A DNA stretch of 64,000 bases from Bathynomus jamesi (Eukaryota > Arthropoda > Malacostraca > Isopoda > Cirolanidae), in the NCBI GenBank assembly GCA_023014485.1, contig JAJOZX010001867.1:447001-511000 (forward strand), read 5' to 3'. The notes under the pieces are model-generated. The model was not told where the DNA came from, did no database searches, and saw nothing but the letters and a program-made list of their open reading frames with translations. How positions within the stretch are numbered: the first letter of the stretch is position 1; each line of letters opens with the position of its first letter. Below are positions 53,208-62,808 of this stretch, in pieces. Both the position numbers and the translations under genes were made by a program.

Positions 53208-54282
53208 CTATCATCAACCGTTTTAAAAATATAGGTTAACACACTTTTCATATGGCAAAGTCTATAAAGAAGGCTAACATAAATATTTTCTGAAAATAAA
53301 AACACTATTGGAAATTAATGTTTATTCAGCCAAAATTGTTTGACAGACCCAAAATGGTGCAAAGGATATAATATGTATCATGAGGATTGAGGAGGACCGA
53401 TAAGAGAATAACAAGCCTCGTTATGCAGTGTGCGTTCCTTAAAAATGCACTGAAGAACGCGACTTCCGCGTATGAACATTCTTATCCTTTCTGATCAGCG
53501 ACCATACGTAGTCTCCCATCATGGAAGCATCCCAATGGCCCTGGTATCTTTTCTCCATCGTTTGAATATCTTGATGAAATCTTTCGCCATGTTCTTCACT
53601 CACATCGCCCAGGTTATCACGAAAAAAGTCTAGATGTGAATGCAGATAGTGTAATTTTAAAGACATACGGCACCCCATTTTGCCATAGCACTTAATCAAG
53701 TTTGACACTAACTCCTTATAGTTTGGTGCTTTATGGTTGCCTAAAAACCCACGAACCACATCACGAAGAGCAAACCAAGCCTCTTTTTCGATCGGAGTCA
53801 TCTTGCCTTCAAGGTTCTTTGAATTCAACAGCGCCTTGATTTGTGGTCCTACAAAGATGCCAGCCTTGACTTTGGCCTCAGAGTTTAGGGAACATGACCC
53901 GAATCTGTTGGAAAACTTCCCCTCCAAAATCTAACGCAGTTACAAACTGCTTAATTAGACCCAACTTAATATGGAGAGGTGGTAGCAGAACTATGTCAGG
54001 CTTCACAAGAGGTTCCCTGAGTACATTGTACTTTCCTCGTTGCAGTCCTTCACGTGAGGCCACTGAACTGTTTTATAGTGCTCGGTTGAAGCCCTGCTAT
54101 CCCACAGGCAAAGAAAACATGAATATTTAGTAAACCCTCCTTGTAAACCTAACAGGAAACCAATCATTTTCAAATCACCACACACGTCCCAGTTATATTG
54201 TTCATACCTGATTTGAGTGAGCAGTTGTTTGACATTTTCATAGTCCTCTTTCATTTGAACAGAATGTGCAACTGGTATTGAT

Positions 54283-54283
<1 letters not shown>
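53106..54283 (-). mobile_element. CACTG element copy 2, 5'-truncated
   Basis: The 3' TIR starts CACTGGGTAACAAAATTTG at 53106, matching the termini of the element at 142-2574. The gene remnant is on the minus strand. The 5' side is lost in a (TA)n tract at 54284-54312. Confidence 0.78.
53439..54283 (-). pseudogene. HGERFHQD-family putative transposase, truncated and frameshifted
   Basis: It begins mid-protein with SIPVAHSVQMKEDYENVKQL, aligning with SVPIAHAANMKESYDNMKLL of the intact copy. Then CGDLKMIGFLLGLQGGFTKY, SCFLCLWDSRA, and after frameshifts near 54050 and 53910 LLPPLHIKLGLIKQFVTALD, KAGIFVGPQIKALL, and LHSHLDFFRDNLGDVSEEHG with ERFHQDIQTMEKRYQGHWDA. The second Asp and the HGERFHQD block match the intact copy, which supports their importance. 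Identity to the intact copy looks near 60%, so the two belong to related but distinct subfamilies. Confidence 0.8.
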
Positions 54284-54311
<28 letters not shown>

Positions 54312-54318
<7 letters not shown>

Positions 54319-54562
54319 CAAGCATCATAACTTTATATTAGTTTTCGATTACTGTAGTAATATACTGACTTTTTGTAATTTACCTTTTAACTGGGTAGGC
54401 GGCGCAGGCCCCGCTTACCCTGACTGCACGCCACTGAGTATACAGGGTGACCACAAATTAGACTGGGTAACAAAATTTGAAAAAATTTCTGTTTATTGTG
54501 ATTTTTCTGTCGTTTCTTAATGATTTCGGGGCGCTGATTCCAAAAATGATATTGGTTTTGCT
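54312..54562 (+). repeat. ~250-bp direct repeat, right copy
   Basis: The right partner of 52959-53207. Its CACTG terminus is mutated to GACTG (54461). It passes directly into the tRNA-like unit at 54563. Confidence 0.88.
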
Positions 54563-55010
54563 CGTATGTAGGAGAATTACGACTTTTGATTAATCGAGGC
54601 CCATGGTGTAGTGGATAGCATATCTGACTGGCAATCGGAAGATCCCGGGTTCGGTTCCCGGGTGGTTACCTCATTTTTCATTTGTTCGTTCTTCCGCCTC
54701 ATCTTGTGCGGAACGTTCTTCTACACAAGCGTCGTTCTTTCCATTAATTATACTCTGTGTTGTTTGCCGTTAAAATGTATATATGTGTACGGCATGCGAA
54801 GGTGCCCCATCAGGGCATTGGTTTCTGCTCGTATGTAGGAGAATTACGATTCCTGATTAATCGAGGGCCATGGTGTAGTGGATAGCATATCTGACTGGCA
54901 ATCGGAAGATCCCGGGTTCGATTCCCGGGTGGTTACCTCATTTTTCATTTGTTCGTTCTCCCTCCTCATCTTGTGCGGAACGTTCTTCTACACAAGCGTC
55001 ATTCTTTACA
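54563..55010 (+). repeat. Two tandem tRNA-like units (~266 bp each)
   Basis: Each unit holds CATGGTGTAGTGGATAGCAT, TCTGACTGGCAATCGGA and CCCGGGTTCGATTCCCGGG (first copy has GGTTCCC), i.e. A box, anticodon-like arm with loop CTGGCAA (GGC) and a perfect T arm/B box. The acceptor stem pairs poorly, so a functional tRNA is unlikely; a tRNA-derived repeat is preferred. The remainder (CTTGTGCGGAACG, GGTGCCCCATCAGGGC) matches the units in fold-back element 1. Confidence 0.65.
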
Positions 55011-55295
55011 TATATATATATATTGCAATTACATACCGAAAGAACCCATTGACATAAATATTTGTTAAAAGATATAGTGCCAGAGCCTTTATATTTTTAG
55101 CAACATCTACAAGAACTTTAACAATAATGAATAGAGCGCATGTCAAGATTAGGGAATTATAAATAGCTTCATAAATTGTCCTTCCTTACGTAATCAAAAT
55201 TAAGTGCCAATGGCTATGAAGCTACACTATTTCCATCTTTCATAACTTTATATCTAATTTTTGGCATAATATAGATAAACGCACATACAAAAAGC

Positions 55296-55315
55296 ATATA
55301 TATATATATATATAC

Positions 55316-55368
<53 letters not shown>
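55296..55368. repeat. (TA)n-(GT)n-(TA)n microsatellite
   Basis: A compound dinucleotide tract. Confidence 0.95.
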
Positions 55369-55371
<3 letters not shown>

Positions 55372-55537
55372 GTCCCAGGAGGAAATGTCAAGAATGCACC
55401 ATTTCACTCTTTGGGTATTTTTAAGTAGAAAGTATTATATCGATGTGGGTCTGATTCCCAACCGTTACCGAGATACAGGCCTCTACATTTGAGTAATTAA
55501 AACATAATAAAAAAGCGATCTTAGATACTATTTAATG

Positions 55538-55739
55538 TAGGCTGACCATACGTACCGTTTTGAACGGGACAGTACCGTTTTGTATGGGTTTTTGTATGGG
55601 TTCTGTCACTGAAGAATAATTGTAAGCTCAATATGTTTATGTACTTACTTTTTCATGAATACAGAATATTACATAACCCCCGTCCCTTTTTTGCCATCCC
55701 AATGTCCCGTTTTTGTCTCAAGGAAATATGGTCAGCCTA
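55538..55739. mobile_element. 202-bp MITE with TAGGCTGACCATA ends and 8-bp TSD ATTTAATG
   Basis: The ends TAGGCTGACCATA and TATGGTCAGCCTA are perfect inverted repeats. ATTTAATG occurs at 55530-55537 and 55740-55747. Interior motifs ACGGGACAGTACCG and CCGTCCC are GC-richer than the surroundings. Confidence 0.85.
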
Positions 55740-55794
55740 ATTTAATGACATTTGTGGTTTACAAAAAGGTCAAACATACAATACACTATTGCAC

Positions 55795-55980
55795 TTATTG
55801 CAGAATGGTTTCAAAGTGACCCCCTCCTTCTTCAATCCACGCGGCGAGCCTCCGATCCATCGAGTCTTGCCAAGGAAAACGCGGAAGTTCATTTCTGAGG
55901 TTTATGAACGCATCCTGTATACGTGCAACCAACTGCTCCCTGGTTTCGGGCATACCCCGCTGATAAACGTTACTCTTCAA
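55795..55980 (-). pseudogene. DUF4817-type mariner transposase, C-terminal remnant
   Basis: It reads VYQRGMPETREQLVARIQDA and IEEGGGHFETIL, corresponding to the C-terminal end of DUF4817-type transposases (typically VY...P.TREELV.RI..A through GGHFEHLL). No catalytic residues remain. Confidence 0.65.
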
Positions 55981-56221
55981 GAACCCCCAGACAAAAAAAT
56001 AATGTAAATAAATAATGTGAGGATCTGCACAGTTGCCAATGTATCATTAAATGTCATTGAATATTATCTAAGATCGGCTTTTTATTATGTTTTAGTTACC
56101 CAAATGTAGAGGCTTGTATCTCGGTAACGGTTGGGAATCAGGCACATGTCGATATAATACTTTCTACTTAGAAATAGCCAAAGAGTCAAATGGTGCATTC
56201 TTGACATTTCCTCCTGGGACA

Positions 56222-56223
<2 letters not shown>

Positions 56224-56303
<80 letters not shown>

Positions 56304-56320
56304 TATATATATATATATAT
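56224..56320. repeat. (TA)n microsatellite
   Basis: About 40 TA units with one CAG interruption. Confidence 0.95.
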
Positions 56321-56329
56321 AGGGATGAA

Positions 56330-56517
56330 TTTCACAATAAAACACGTGAAATGATAAATGCTGCAAACCCACAAGGAAAAAGAAAAACGATTCCAAGGCC
56401 TTTCGTGTATTCAAAGCTACACCTCGTCAGGGACGAGGTGTAGGTGACGAGGTGTAGCTTTGAATACACGAAAGGCCTTGGAATCGTTTTTCTTTTTCCT
56501 TGTGGATTTGCAGCATA
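56330..56517. repeat. Inverted pair of Penelope 3'-end fragments
   Basis: CTGCAAACCCACAAGG at the left and CCTTGTGGATTTGCAG at the right bound a near-perfect palindrome of ~68-bp arms containing AAAGGCCTTGGAATCG and CTTTGAATACACG. Each arm includes a hammerhead-like motif; the left (minus) arm has CTGACGA at 56424-56430 and GAAA at 56401-56404 with a GTGT/ACAC stem. Confidence 0.65.
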
Positions 56518-56530
56518 TATATATATATAA

Positions 56531-56576
<46 letters not shown>

Positions 56577-56630
56577 CTATATATTATATATATATACACT
56601 ATATATACACATATATACTACAGTATATAC
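56515..56630. repeat. TA-rich microsatellite
   Basis: Imperfect TATATATTATATA repeats. Confidence 0.9.
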
Positions 56631-56631
56631 T

Positions 56632-57540
56632 AAGGCTCATCGAATCAGGGGTGTAGTAATAAATTGGATAGAAGAGTGGTTGCAAGGTATGAAACAGAGG
56701 GTGGTCATTGATGGAGCGGAGTCGTGTTGGGCTAATGTAGTGAGTGGCGTTCCTCAGGGTTCTGTATTGGGCCCCTTGCTTTTTCTTATATATATTAACG
56801 ATTTAGATGTCGGCCTAGTCAGTACAGTTTCAAAGTTTGCGGATGATACGAAGCTGGGTGGTAGGGCGATTAATGACGAAGATAGAAGTAAAATCTAGGA
56901 AGATCTGAATAAAATCGTTGATTGGTCACTCACATGGCAAATGGGATTTAACGTCGATAAGTGCAAAATTTTACATATAGGTTCGCGTAACGGTAATTTT
57001 GCGTATAGTATGTCAGGGAAAGAGTTAACAAGCGAAGAGCAGGAAAAAGATTTAGGAGTTATAGTCACTGGTGACTTAAAAGTAGCGAAACAAAGTACAG
57101 CAGCGGTCAATAAAGCGAATAAAGTGTTAGGTTTTATAGCTCGGAATTTTACAAATCGCGCGATATTATAGTTCCTCTTTATCAATCATTAGTTAGACCC
57201 CATTTGGAGTACGCGATCCAATTTTGGAATCCCCATATGCGCAAAGATATAGACAAAATCGAAAGAGTTCAAAGACGAGCAACTACGATGATTCCGTCGC
57301 TTAGGTCAAAGTCGTGCTTAAGGAGTTAAAATTGACTACACTCGAGACTAGGAGGCTGTAAGTTGACAAGTTGAAGGTTCGAGACAGCAGTTGCCAAAAA
57401 CTTTTTTACGCATAGAATAGTAAATAGCTGGAATAGTTTGCCGGTAGAAGTAATTAGTAGCACGTCAATAAACATGTTTAAAAATCGATTAGACACATAT
57501 GTTGATAGATTGAGTGTAGTTTAAGGTAGTAAAATTAAGG
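56632..57540 (+). pseudogene. CR1-E copy 1, C-terminal RT fragment
   Basis: It starts mid-RT ([20 protein letters not shown]) and contains [20 protein letters not shown] and [13 protein letters not shown] (FADD). A TAG at 56896 interrupts; then QMGFNVDKCKILHIGSRNGN, LGVIVTGDLKVAKQST and, after a frameshift at 57165, SLVRPHLEYAIQFWNPHMRK. The C-terminus ends FKNRLDTYVDRLSVV. The 3' UTR begins GGTAGTAAAATTAAGG and is cut at 57540 by another CR1; it resumes at 58511. Confidence 0.8.
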
Positions 57541-58510
57541 GTTGGATAAGATACATTTTGATTCTCTTTTCATTAAAGATCACTATAACCAGACTAGAGG
57601 TCATAGTATGAAATTATTTAAGCCAAGATGTAGAACAAATTTAAGAAAACATAGTTTTACAAACAGAGTAATTACAGTAAGTTTTGGAACAGTCTGACAG
57701 AAGAAGTGGTGACTTCAGATACAATTGATTCTTTCAAAAGAAGTTTGGATAGTTTGATGTCTGCAAGGGACATCTGGTGACAGTGTTTAAGCCCATTTTT
57801 ATTGCATGAATGGTACTAGTTTATTTCATATATATTATGTACATTTAGGTGATAGATCCCACAGCTCAACACAAGTGTTGTGAGATATAGGGAGGCAGCA
57901 GCTTGGGTTGGGATACTCTCTGTCCTTACACACTCCATTTAAAGAGATTCCTCTGCCGAGCGGTGCCCCCCATAGTACTGTGAGGTACTGAAAAACTCAT
58001 GATCTTCACTTGTCCCACAAACACCTTTAAATGGGAGACCCAAAATGGGTGCACACACATTTCTACATTACGGTACAGTCTTTACAGCCACACCTACACT
58101 TTTCCTCCTAAGTGTATATATATTGTAATGTATATGGTTGTAAATTGTGACTTGGTCCGCTATTGATATGGACCGTGACTTATTTTTGGTTGGCAAGGTA
58201 CTGGTATTGATGGATACCGTAATGAAATTGACTGGATTCTTTGCATCTGATATATTTGCATGTCAATTATAAATAGATAAAGAGTGTAACATATTTATGG
58301 ATAGTCTATTATGACTTTGATCCTCTGGATCCAGAGATTCTATCTTTAGTTTTAAATTGATAATTAATTAGTTTTAAATTGATAATTATTTAGTTTTATA
58401 AAAAGTGGTTGTTGCCAATGTACAGGCAGTTTTTACATAGTGGAGTCACCTCGATGGGCCGAAGTGGCCCCTAGTGTGCCCACTATAAAAATTTCTGATG
58501 TTCTTATGTT
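57541..58510 (+). mobile_element. CR1-F fragment inserted in the CR1-E 3' UTR
   Basis: Plus-strand FKPRCRTNLRKHSFTNRVI resembles the C-terminus of another CR1 family, with stops. Its 3' end includes CGATGGGCCGAAGTGGCCCC and TTCTTATGTTC, a typical CR1 terminus. CR1-E 3' UTR resumes at the next base, so the insertion boundaries are exact. Confidence 0.75.
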
Positions 58511-58656
58511 CTTTGTGGTTCGGAACCCACGTAAAATTGTAGGTCCCCTCCGTCACCACGGACGACATGCACAATACACAATTACGAACACAGGTATACC
58601 AGCCATGAGTGGATCCTAGTGCTTTTGTTGGTCTGAAACATTATAACATTATATAC
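58511..58656 (+). repeat. CR1-E copy 1, 3' UTR end
   Basis: CTTTGTGGTTCGGAACCCAC, GTAGGTCCCCTCCG and GATCCTAG.GCTTTTGTTGGTC match the minus-strand CR1-E copy. It ends in CATTATAA-type terminal repeats. Confidence 0.78.
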
Positions 58657-58732
58657 ACTATATATACACACTATATATATACTATATGTACTATATATAT
58701 ATCTATATATATATATATATACACACACACAG

Positions 58733-58775
<43 letters not shown>

Positions 58776-58782
58776 ACACAGA

Positions 58783-58823
<41 letters not shown>
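58657..58823. repeat. TA-rich compound microsatellite
   Basis: (TA)n with short ACACACAC and CAGAGTG interruptions. Confidence 0.95.
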
Positions 58824-58827
<4 letters not shown>

Positions 58828-59097
58828 TCCCCGCAAGGGGGTTCTAAGCTCGTGCTCTTGAGTGCTCTTTGTGCTCGTTTGTACGTGCTTGTTCCTGGAG
58901 GTTTCATGTGCGCCCTCCCGGCCCTAGCACCCAAGGATGGTGGGGCTCGACCCTGCAGTCCTTGTCATCCTTGGTCTTTTTCCACTTCGACTGTCCCCTC
59001 CACCCTTTCTTTTTCCTCTGTCTTTCCTCTCACTTTTTCTTTGTTTTTCCGCTGAGATATGCCCTTTAAATAGAGGCGAATCGGTTCTTCCCGAACT

Positions 59098-59122
<25 letters not shown>
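58824..59122 (+). repeat. Probable SINE with CCGCTGAGATA core, copy 2
   Basis: It opens GAGTCCCCGCAAGGGGGT, contains CGCCCTCCCGGCCC and CCGCTGAGATATGCCC, and ends TTCCCGAACTAAAA followed by poly-A (about 25 A). Orientation is plus. It lies between the tails of two CR1-E copies. Confidence 0.55.
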
Positions 59123-59128
<6 letters not shown>

Positions 59129-59159
59129 TATATATGAGTGTGTGTGTGTGTGTGTGTAT

Positions 59160-62055
59160 ATAATGTTATAATGTTATAATGTTTAAGACCAACAAAGACC
59201 CTAGGATCCAATCATGGCTGGTCTACCTAACTGTGTTCATAATTGTGTATTGTGCATGTCCTCCGTGGTGGCGGAGGGGACCTACAATTTTACGTGGGTT
59301 CCGAACCACAAAGCCTTAATTTTACTACCTTAAACTATACCCAATCTATCAACATATGCGTCTAACTGATTTTTAAGCATGTTTATAGACGTGCTACTAA
59401 TTACTTCTACCGGCAAACTATTCCACCTACAGTATTTACAATTCTATGTGTAAAAAAGTTTTCGCCATCTGCTGTTTAGAACCTTCGACTTGTCAACTTA
59501 CACTCGTTATTTCTAGTCCTATTATATTGAGATATTTCGAAAAAGATATCTCTTTCTACGTTATCGAACCCATTCATAATTTTGAAAACCTGGATTAGGT
59601 CACCCCTTAGCCTCCTAGTCTCGAGTGTAGTCAATTTTAACTCCTTAAGCCCATCCTCGTACTACTTCGACCTAAGCGACGGAATCATCTTAGTTGCTCG
59701 TCTTTGAACTCTTTCGAGTTTGTCTATATCTTTTCGCATATGCGGATTCCAAAATTGGATCGCGTACTCCAAATGGGGCCTAACTAATGATTTATGAAGA
59801 GGAACTATAATATCGCGCGATTTGTACTCAAAATTCCGAGCTATAAAACCTAATACTTTGTTCGCTTTATTGACCGCTGCTGTACTTTGTTTCGCTACTT
59901 TTAAATCACCAGTGACTATAACTCCTTAATCTTTTTCCTGCTCTACGCTTGCTAACTCCTTCCCTGACATACTATACGCAAAATTACCGTTACGCGAACC
60001 TATATGTAAAATTTTGCACTTATCGACGTTAAATCTCATTTGCCATGTGAGTGACAAATCAACGATTTTATTCAGATCTTCCTTGATTTTACCTCTATCT
60101 TCGTCATTAATCGCCCTACCACCCAACTTCGTGTCATCCGCAAACGTTGAAACTGTACTGACTTGGTCGACATCTATATCGTTAATATATATATAAAATG
60201 CAAGGGGACCAATACAAAACCCTGAGGAACGCCGCTCGCTACATTAGCCCAACACGACTCCGCTCCATCAACGACCACCCTCTGTTTTCTCCATCGCAAC
60301 CACTCTTCTATCCAATTTATTACCACACCCCTGATTTCATGAGCGTTAGTTTTTTTCAATGAGTGTTTTGTGCGGTACGGTGTCAAACGCTTTTTGAAAA
60401 TCTAAATACACTACATCATCCACCCGATGACTATCGTAAACTTCAACCACGCTTTGAGAAAATTCTCAAAGATTAGTTAAGCAAGATTTGTTTCGCCTAA
60501 AACCGTGCTGCGTATTTCTAATCAAGTTATGCAATTCTAAGTGTTCGACTATACGATCCCTAATTACTGAATCCAGTAGCTTACCTACAACAGACGTTAA
60601 ACTGATTGGCCTATAATTTCCCGCCGCACCTTTATCGCCTTTCTTAAAGATAGGTGTTACATTTGCTAACTTGAAATTATCGGGTACACACCCCTCAGAA
60701 ATAGACGCATTAAAAATCTTTGTTAGCGGCAAAACAATGCTTCCTTTTAATTCTTTTAGTTTTATGGGATATATGGAATCCGGCCGCGGTGATTTACGCA
60801 TTTTCATTTTATCAATATAGCGTATTACCTCCCCTTCACTAACCACAATATTATCCAAAATATTACCATTATCAAAAGGTATTATGTCTATGACCGTTGG
60901 GATATTCGTTACATCTTCTATAGTAAAAACTGACGTAAAAAATTCGTTTAGCAAGGTAGCCATTTCCTTGTTTTCAGAAACTAGCTCTCTGTTAACATTT
61001 TTCAACGGCCCCAAGACACTTTTTGCTGGATTTCTATTGTTGACGTATTGAAAGAATTGCTTGGGGTTTTCTTTACCGTCACAAGCTATGGAGATTTCAA
61101 ATTTGCGCTTGGACTTTTTTATTACACTTTTCGCTTCACGCCTTACAGATATGTAGTTGTTTCGTAACCACAAACTGTCTTTATCGCACTTATGTAGCCT
61201 ATAAGCCATATCTCTACTCTTTATAATGTCTCCTACTCTAGAAGTAAACCACAAGGGCTTGTTGTTTACTTTCGCACGCTTAATTTTGTACGGTACACAT
61301 TCCTCATTTATAGTCCTAAATGCTGTTTCAAACGATTCCCACATTAGTTTTGCGTTGGAGATTCCCATTACGTTTTCCCATTTGACGTGTGACAATTTAT
61401 TTCGAAATTTACAAAAGTCTGCGTGCTGGAAGTTAGGAATTTTAGTCGAGTTAGCTGGTTTCGAGTGACTTACCGAGAGGAGAAACTCTACCATATTGTG
61501 ATCGCTATTGCTTAAAGGTTCTATTACTTGAAGATAAGTTATTAGCCTATCATCCGTAGTTATTACTAAATAAAAAATACTGTCCAACCTCGTAGGTTCC
61601 CCAACCTTTTGAATAAGAAAGATATCCTCGAGAAAATTAACTAAACGATTACCTTCCACGTCTCCCTGCATTGTATCGTAATTTACATTTGCGCAATTAA
61701 AGTCACCCGTAACTAAAGCCTGCTCACTACATATTATTCTCTTTAGTTCACGATATAATGCTTCGTCCGTATCAGCTTTTTGATTAGGGGGCCTATATAT
61801 AACCGCAACAAGAAGTTTGAAATCGTTCAATATAAGTTCTGCTGTAGTCGAATCTCTCGGTTCTGGAATTGTGTGCTTTACTTCTATAACGTATGCAATA
61901 TTATCTTTGATATACAACATAACACCGCCTCCTCGTCTACCTATTCTTTTTTTTAACAAAACGTCTATAACCTCTAATTTGATACTCCCCTACAAAGTCA
62001 CGTGTTTCAGTTCTAAGCCAAGATTCATTTATCGCAATTAAATCATAGTCTTTAC
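59160..62055 (-). mobile_element. CR1-E copy 2, 5'-truncated in the endonuclease
   Basis: Minus strand, from endonuclease (62055) to a 3' UTR with CATTATAA terminal repeats (59160-59186). It lies tail to tail with copy 1. Confidence 0.82.
59330..62055 (-). pseudogene. CR1-E copy 2 endonuclease/reverse transcriptase, several lesions
   Basis: The main open part (60466-61959, about 497 codons) carries GGGVMLYIKDN, VAVIYRPPNQKADTD, ALVTGDFNCANVNYD, SNSDHNMVEF, NPKQFFQYVNNRNP, NYRPISLTSVVGKLLD and NTQHGFRRNKSCLTNL. A stop at 60465 interrupts; RT continues in other frames with YLDFQKAFDTVPH and [13 protein letters not shown] (about 60110-60150), then QMRFNVDKCKILHIGSRNGN and SLVRPHLEYAIQFW. A frameshift at about 61960 precedes the N-terminal AINESWLRTETRDF. 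FADD is intact but the frame is broken at least four times. Confidence 0.8.
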
Positions 62056-62065
62056 AAGCAATATA

Positions 62066-62145
62066 ATATATATTATATAATATATAATATATAATATATA
62101 ATATACTGTTTGTGTGTGTGTGTGTCTATAATATATATATATATG
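62066..62145. repeat. TA-rich microsatellite with (GT)n
   Basis: TATATAATATATAA repeats, then TGTGTGTG and TATATATA. Confidence 0.9.
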
Positions 62146-62233
62146 AAAATTATTTCACGAAGGTAACACGTGAAAAATATTTATGATGAATAAAACCACG
62201 AAGGAAAGGAAACACAAAATGGTGCTCAAGCGC

Positions 62234-62255
62234 TTTCGTCTAATGACATCCTCAG
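62234..62255 (-). ncRNA. Hammerhead-like core at a Penelope 3' end
   Basis: On the minus strand CTGAGGA is followed by T, then GTC-ATTA-GAC, then GAAA. The layout (core, one extra base, short stem, GAAA) is the same as at 11688-11720 and in the 56.4-kb palindrome. Catalytic competence is unproven. Confidence 0.5.
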
Positions 62256-62331
62256 GAACACTGAAGTATATAAAAAGGTTAAGCCTATATATAGGTTACA
62301 GAAAGAAAAAAGAAAAATAAATAACATACAT

Positions 62332-62368
<37 letters not shown>

Positions 62369-62510
62369 CATACATATCTATATATACAAATACATACATA
62401 CATACATCATACATATATATACAATAAACAGAGAAGTAAAAAATAATAAAAATTAAAAATTAAAACCTTAAAGGATTACCAATGAGGCGTACAGATTGTA
62501 AGGAAAAATA

Positions 62511-62793
62511 TCGATTTTTAGCACAAGATCAAATGGATTATAAAATACAAATTTATACTGGGACTCTGCCGGGTTTAACACAATGCTGCCTATGGTCAGG
62601 TTTTCGATATATATAAAAAAAAAAAAAAAAAAAAAAAAATGCAATTTAAAAGTTAATCGATTTTTAGCACAAGATCAAATGGATTATAAAAATACAAATT
62701 TATACTAGAACTCTGTCCGGGTTTTTAAACATTTCTGCCTATGGTCAGGTTTCGATATATATAAAAAAATAAATGCAAATTAAAAAAGTTATA
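62511..62793. repeat. Tandem duplication, ~145-bp unit
   Basis: ATCGATTTTTAGCACAAGAT and TGCCTATGGTCAGGTTTTCG occur twice, about 140 bp apart, each followed by ATATATATAAAAAA. The first unit has a long poly-A run. Confidence 0.85.
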
Positions 62794-62808
62794 AAGTAGA
62801 AGACAAGT

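Larger units (their letters stand above)
55369..56221 (-). mobile_element. Degenerate DUF4817-type mariner with ~150-bp inverted ends
   Basis: AGGGTGTCCCAGGAGGAAAT at the left is mirrored by ATTTCCTCCTGGGACA at the right, and similarity continues inward through CTCGGTAACGGTTGGGAATC. A 202-bp MITE sits inside the left arm. TA repeats flank both ends. Confidence 0.8.

Noticed and set aside
52959..54562. The 250-bp direct repeats as LTRs of a retroelement
   Set aside because: No TG...CA ends, PBS or polypurine tract; the repeats contain ends of two unrelated DNA transposons.
54590..54665. Functional tRNA-Ala(GGC) gene
   Set aside because: The T arm and anticodon arm fold, but the acceptor stem pairs poorly and the unit is a repeated, deletion-prone sequence.
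56224..56320. Long frames of alternating Ile-Tyr over TA repeats (also at 30650, 58660, 22731)
   Set aside because: Translations of (TA)n microsatellites, not genes.
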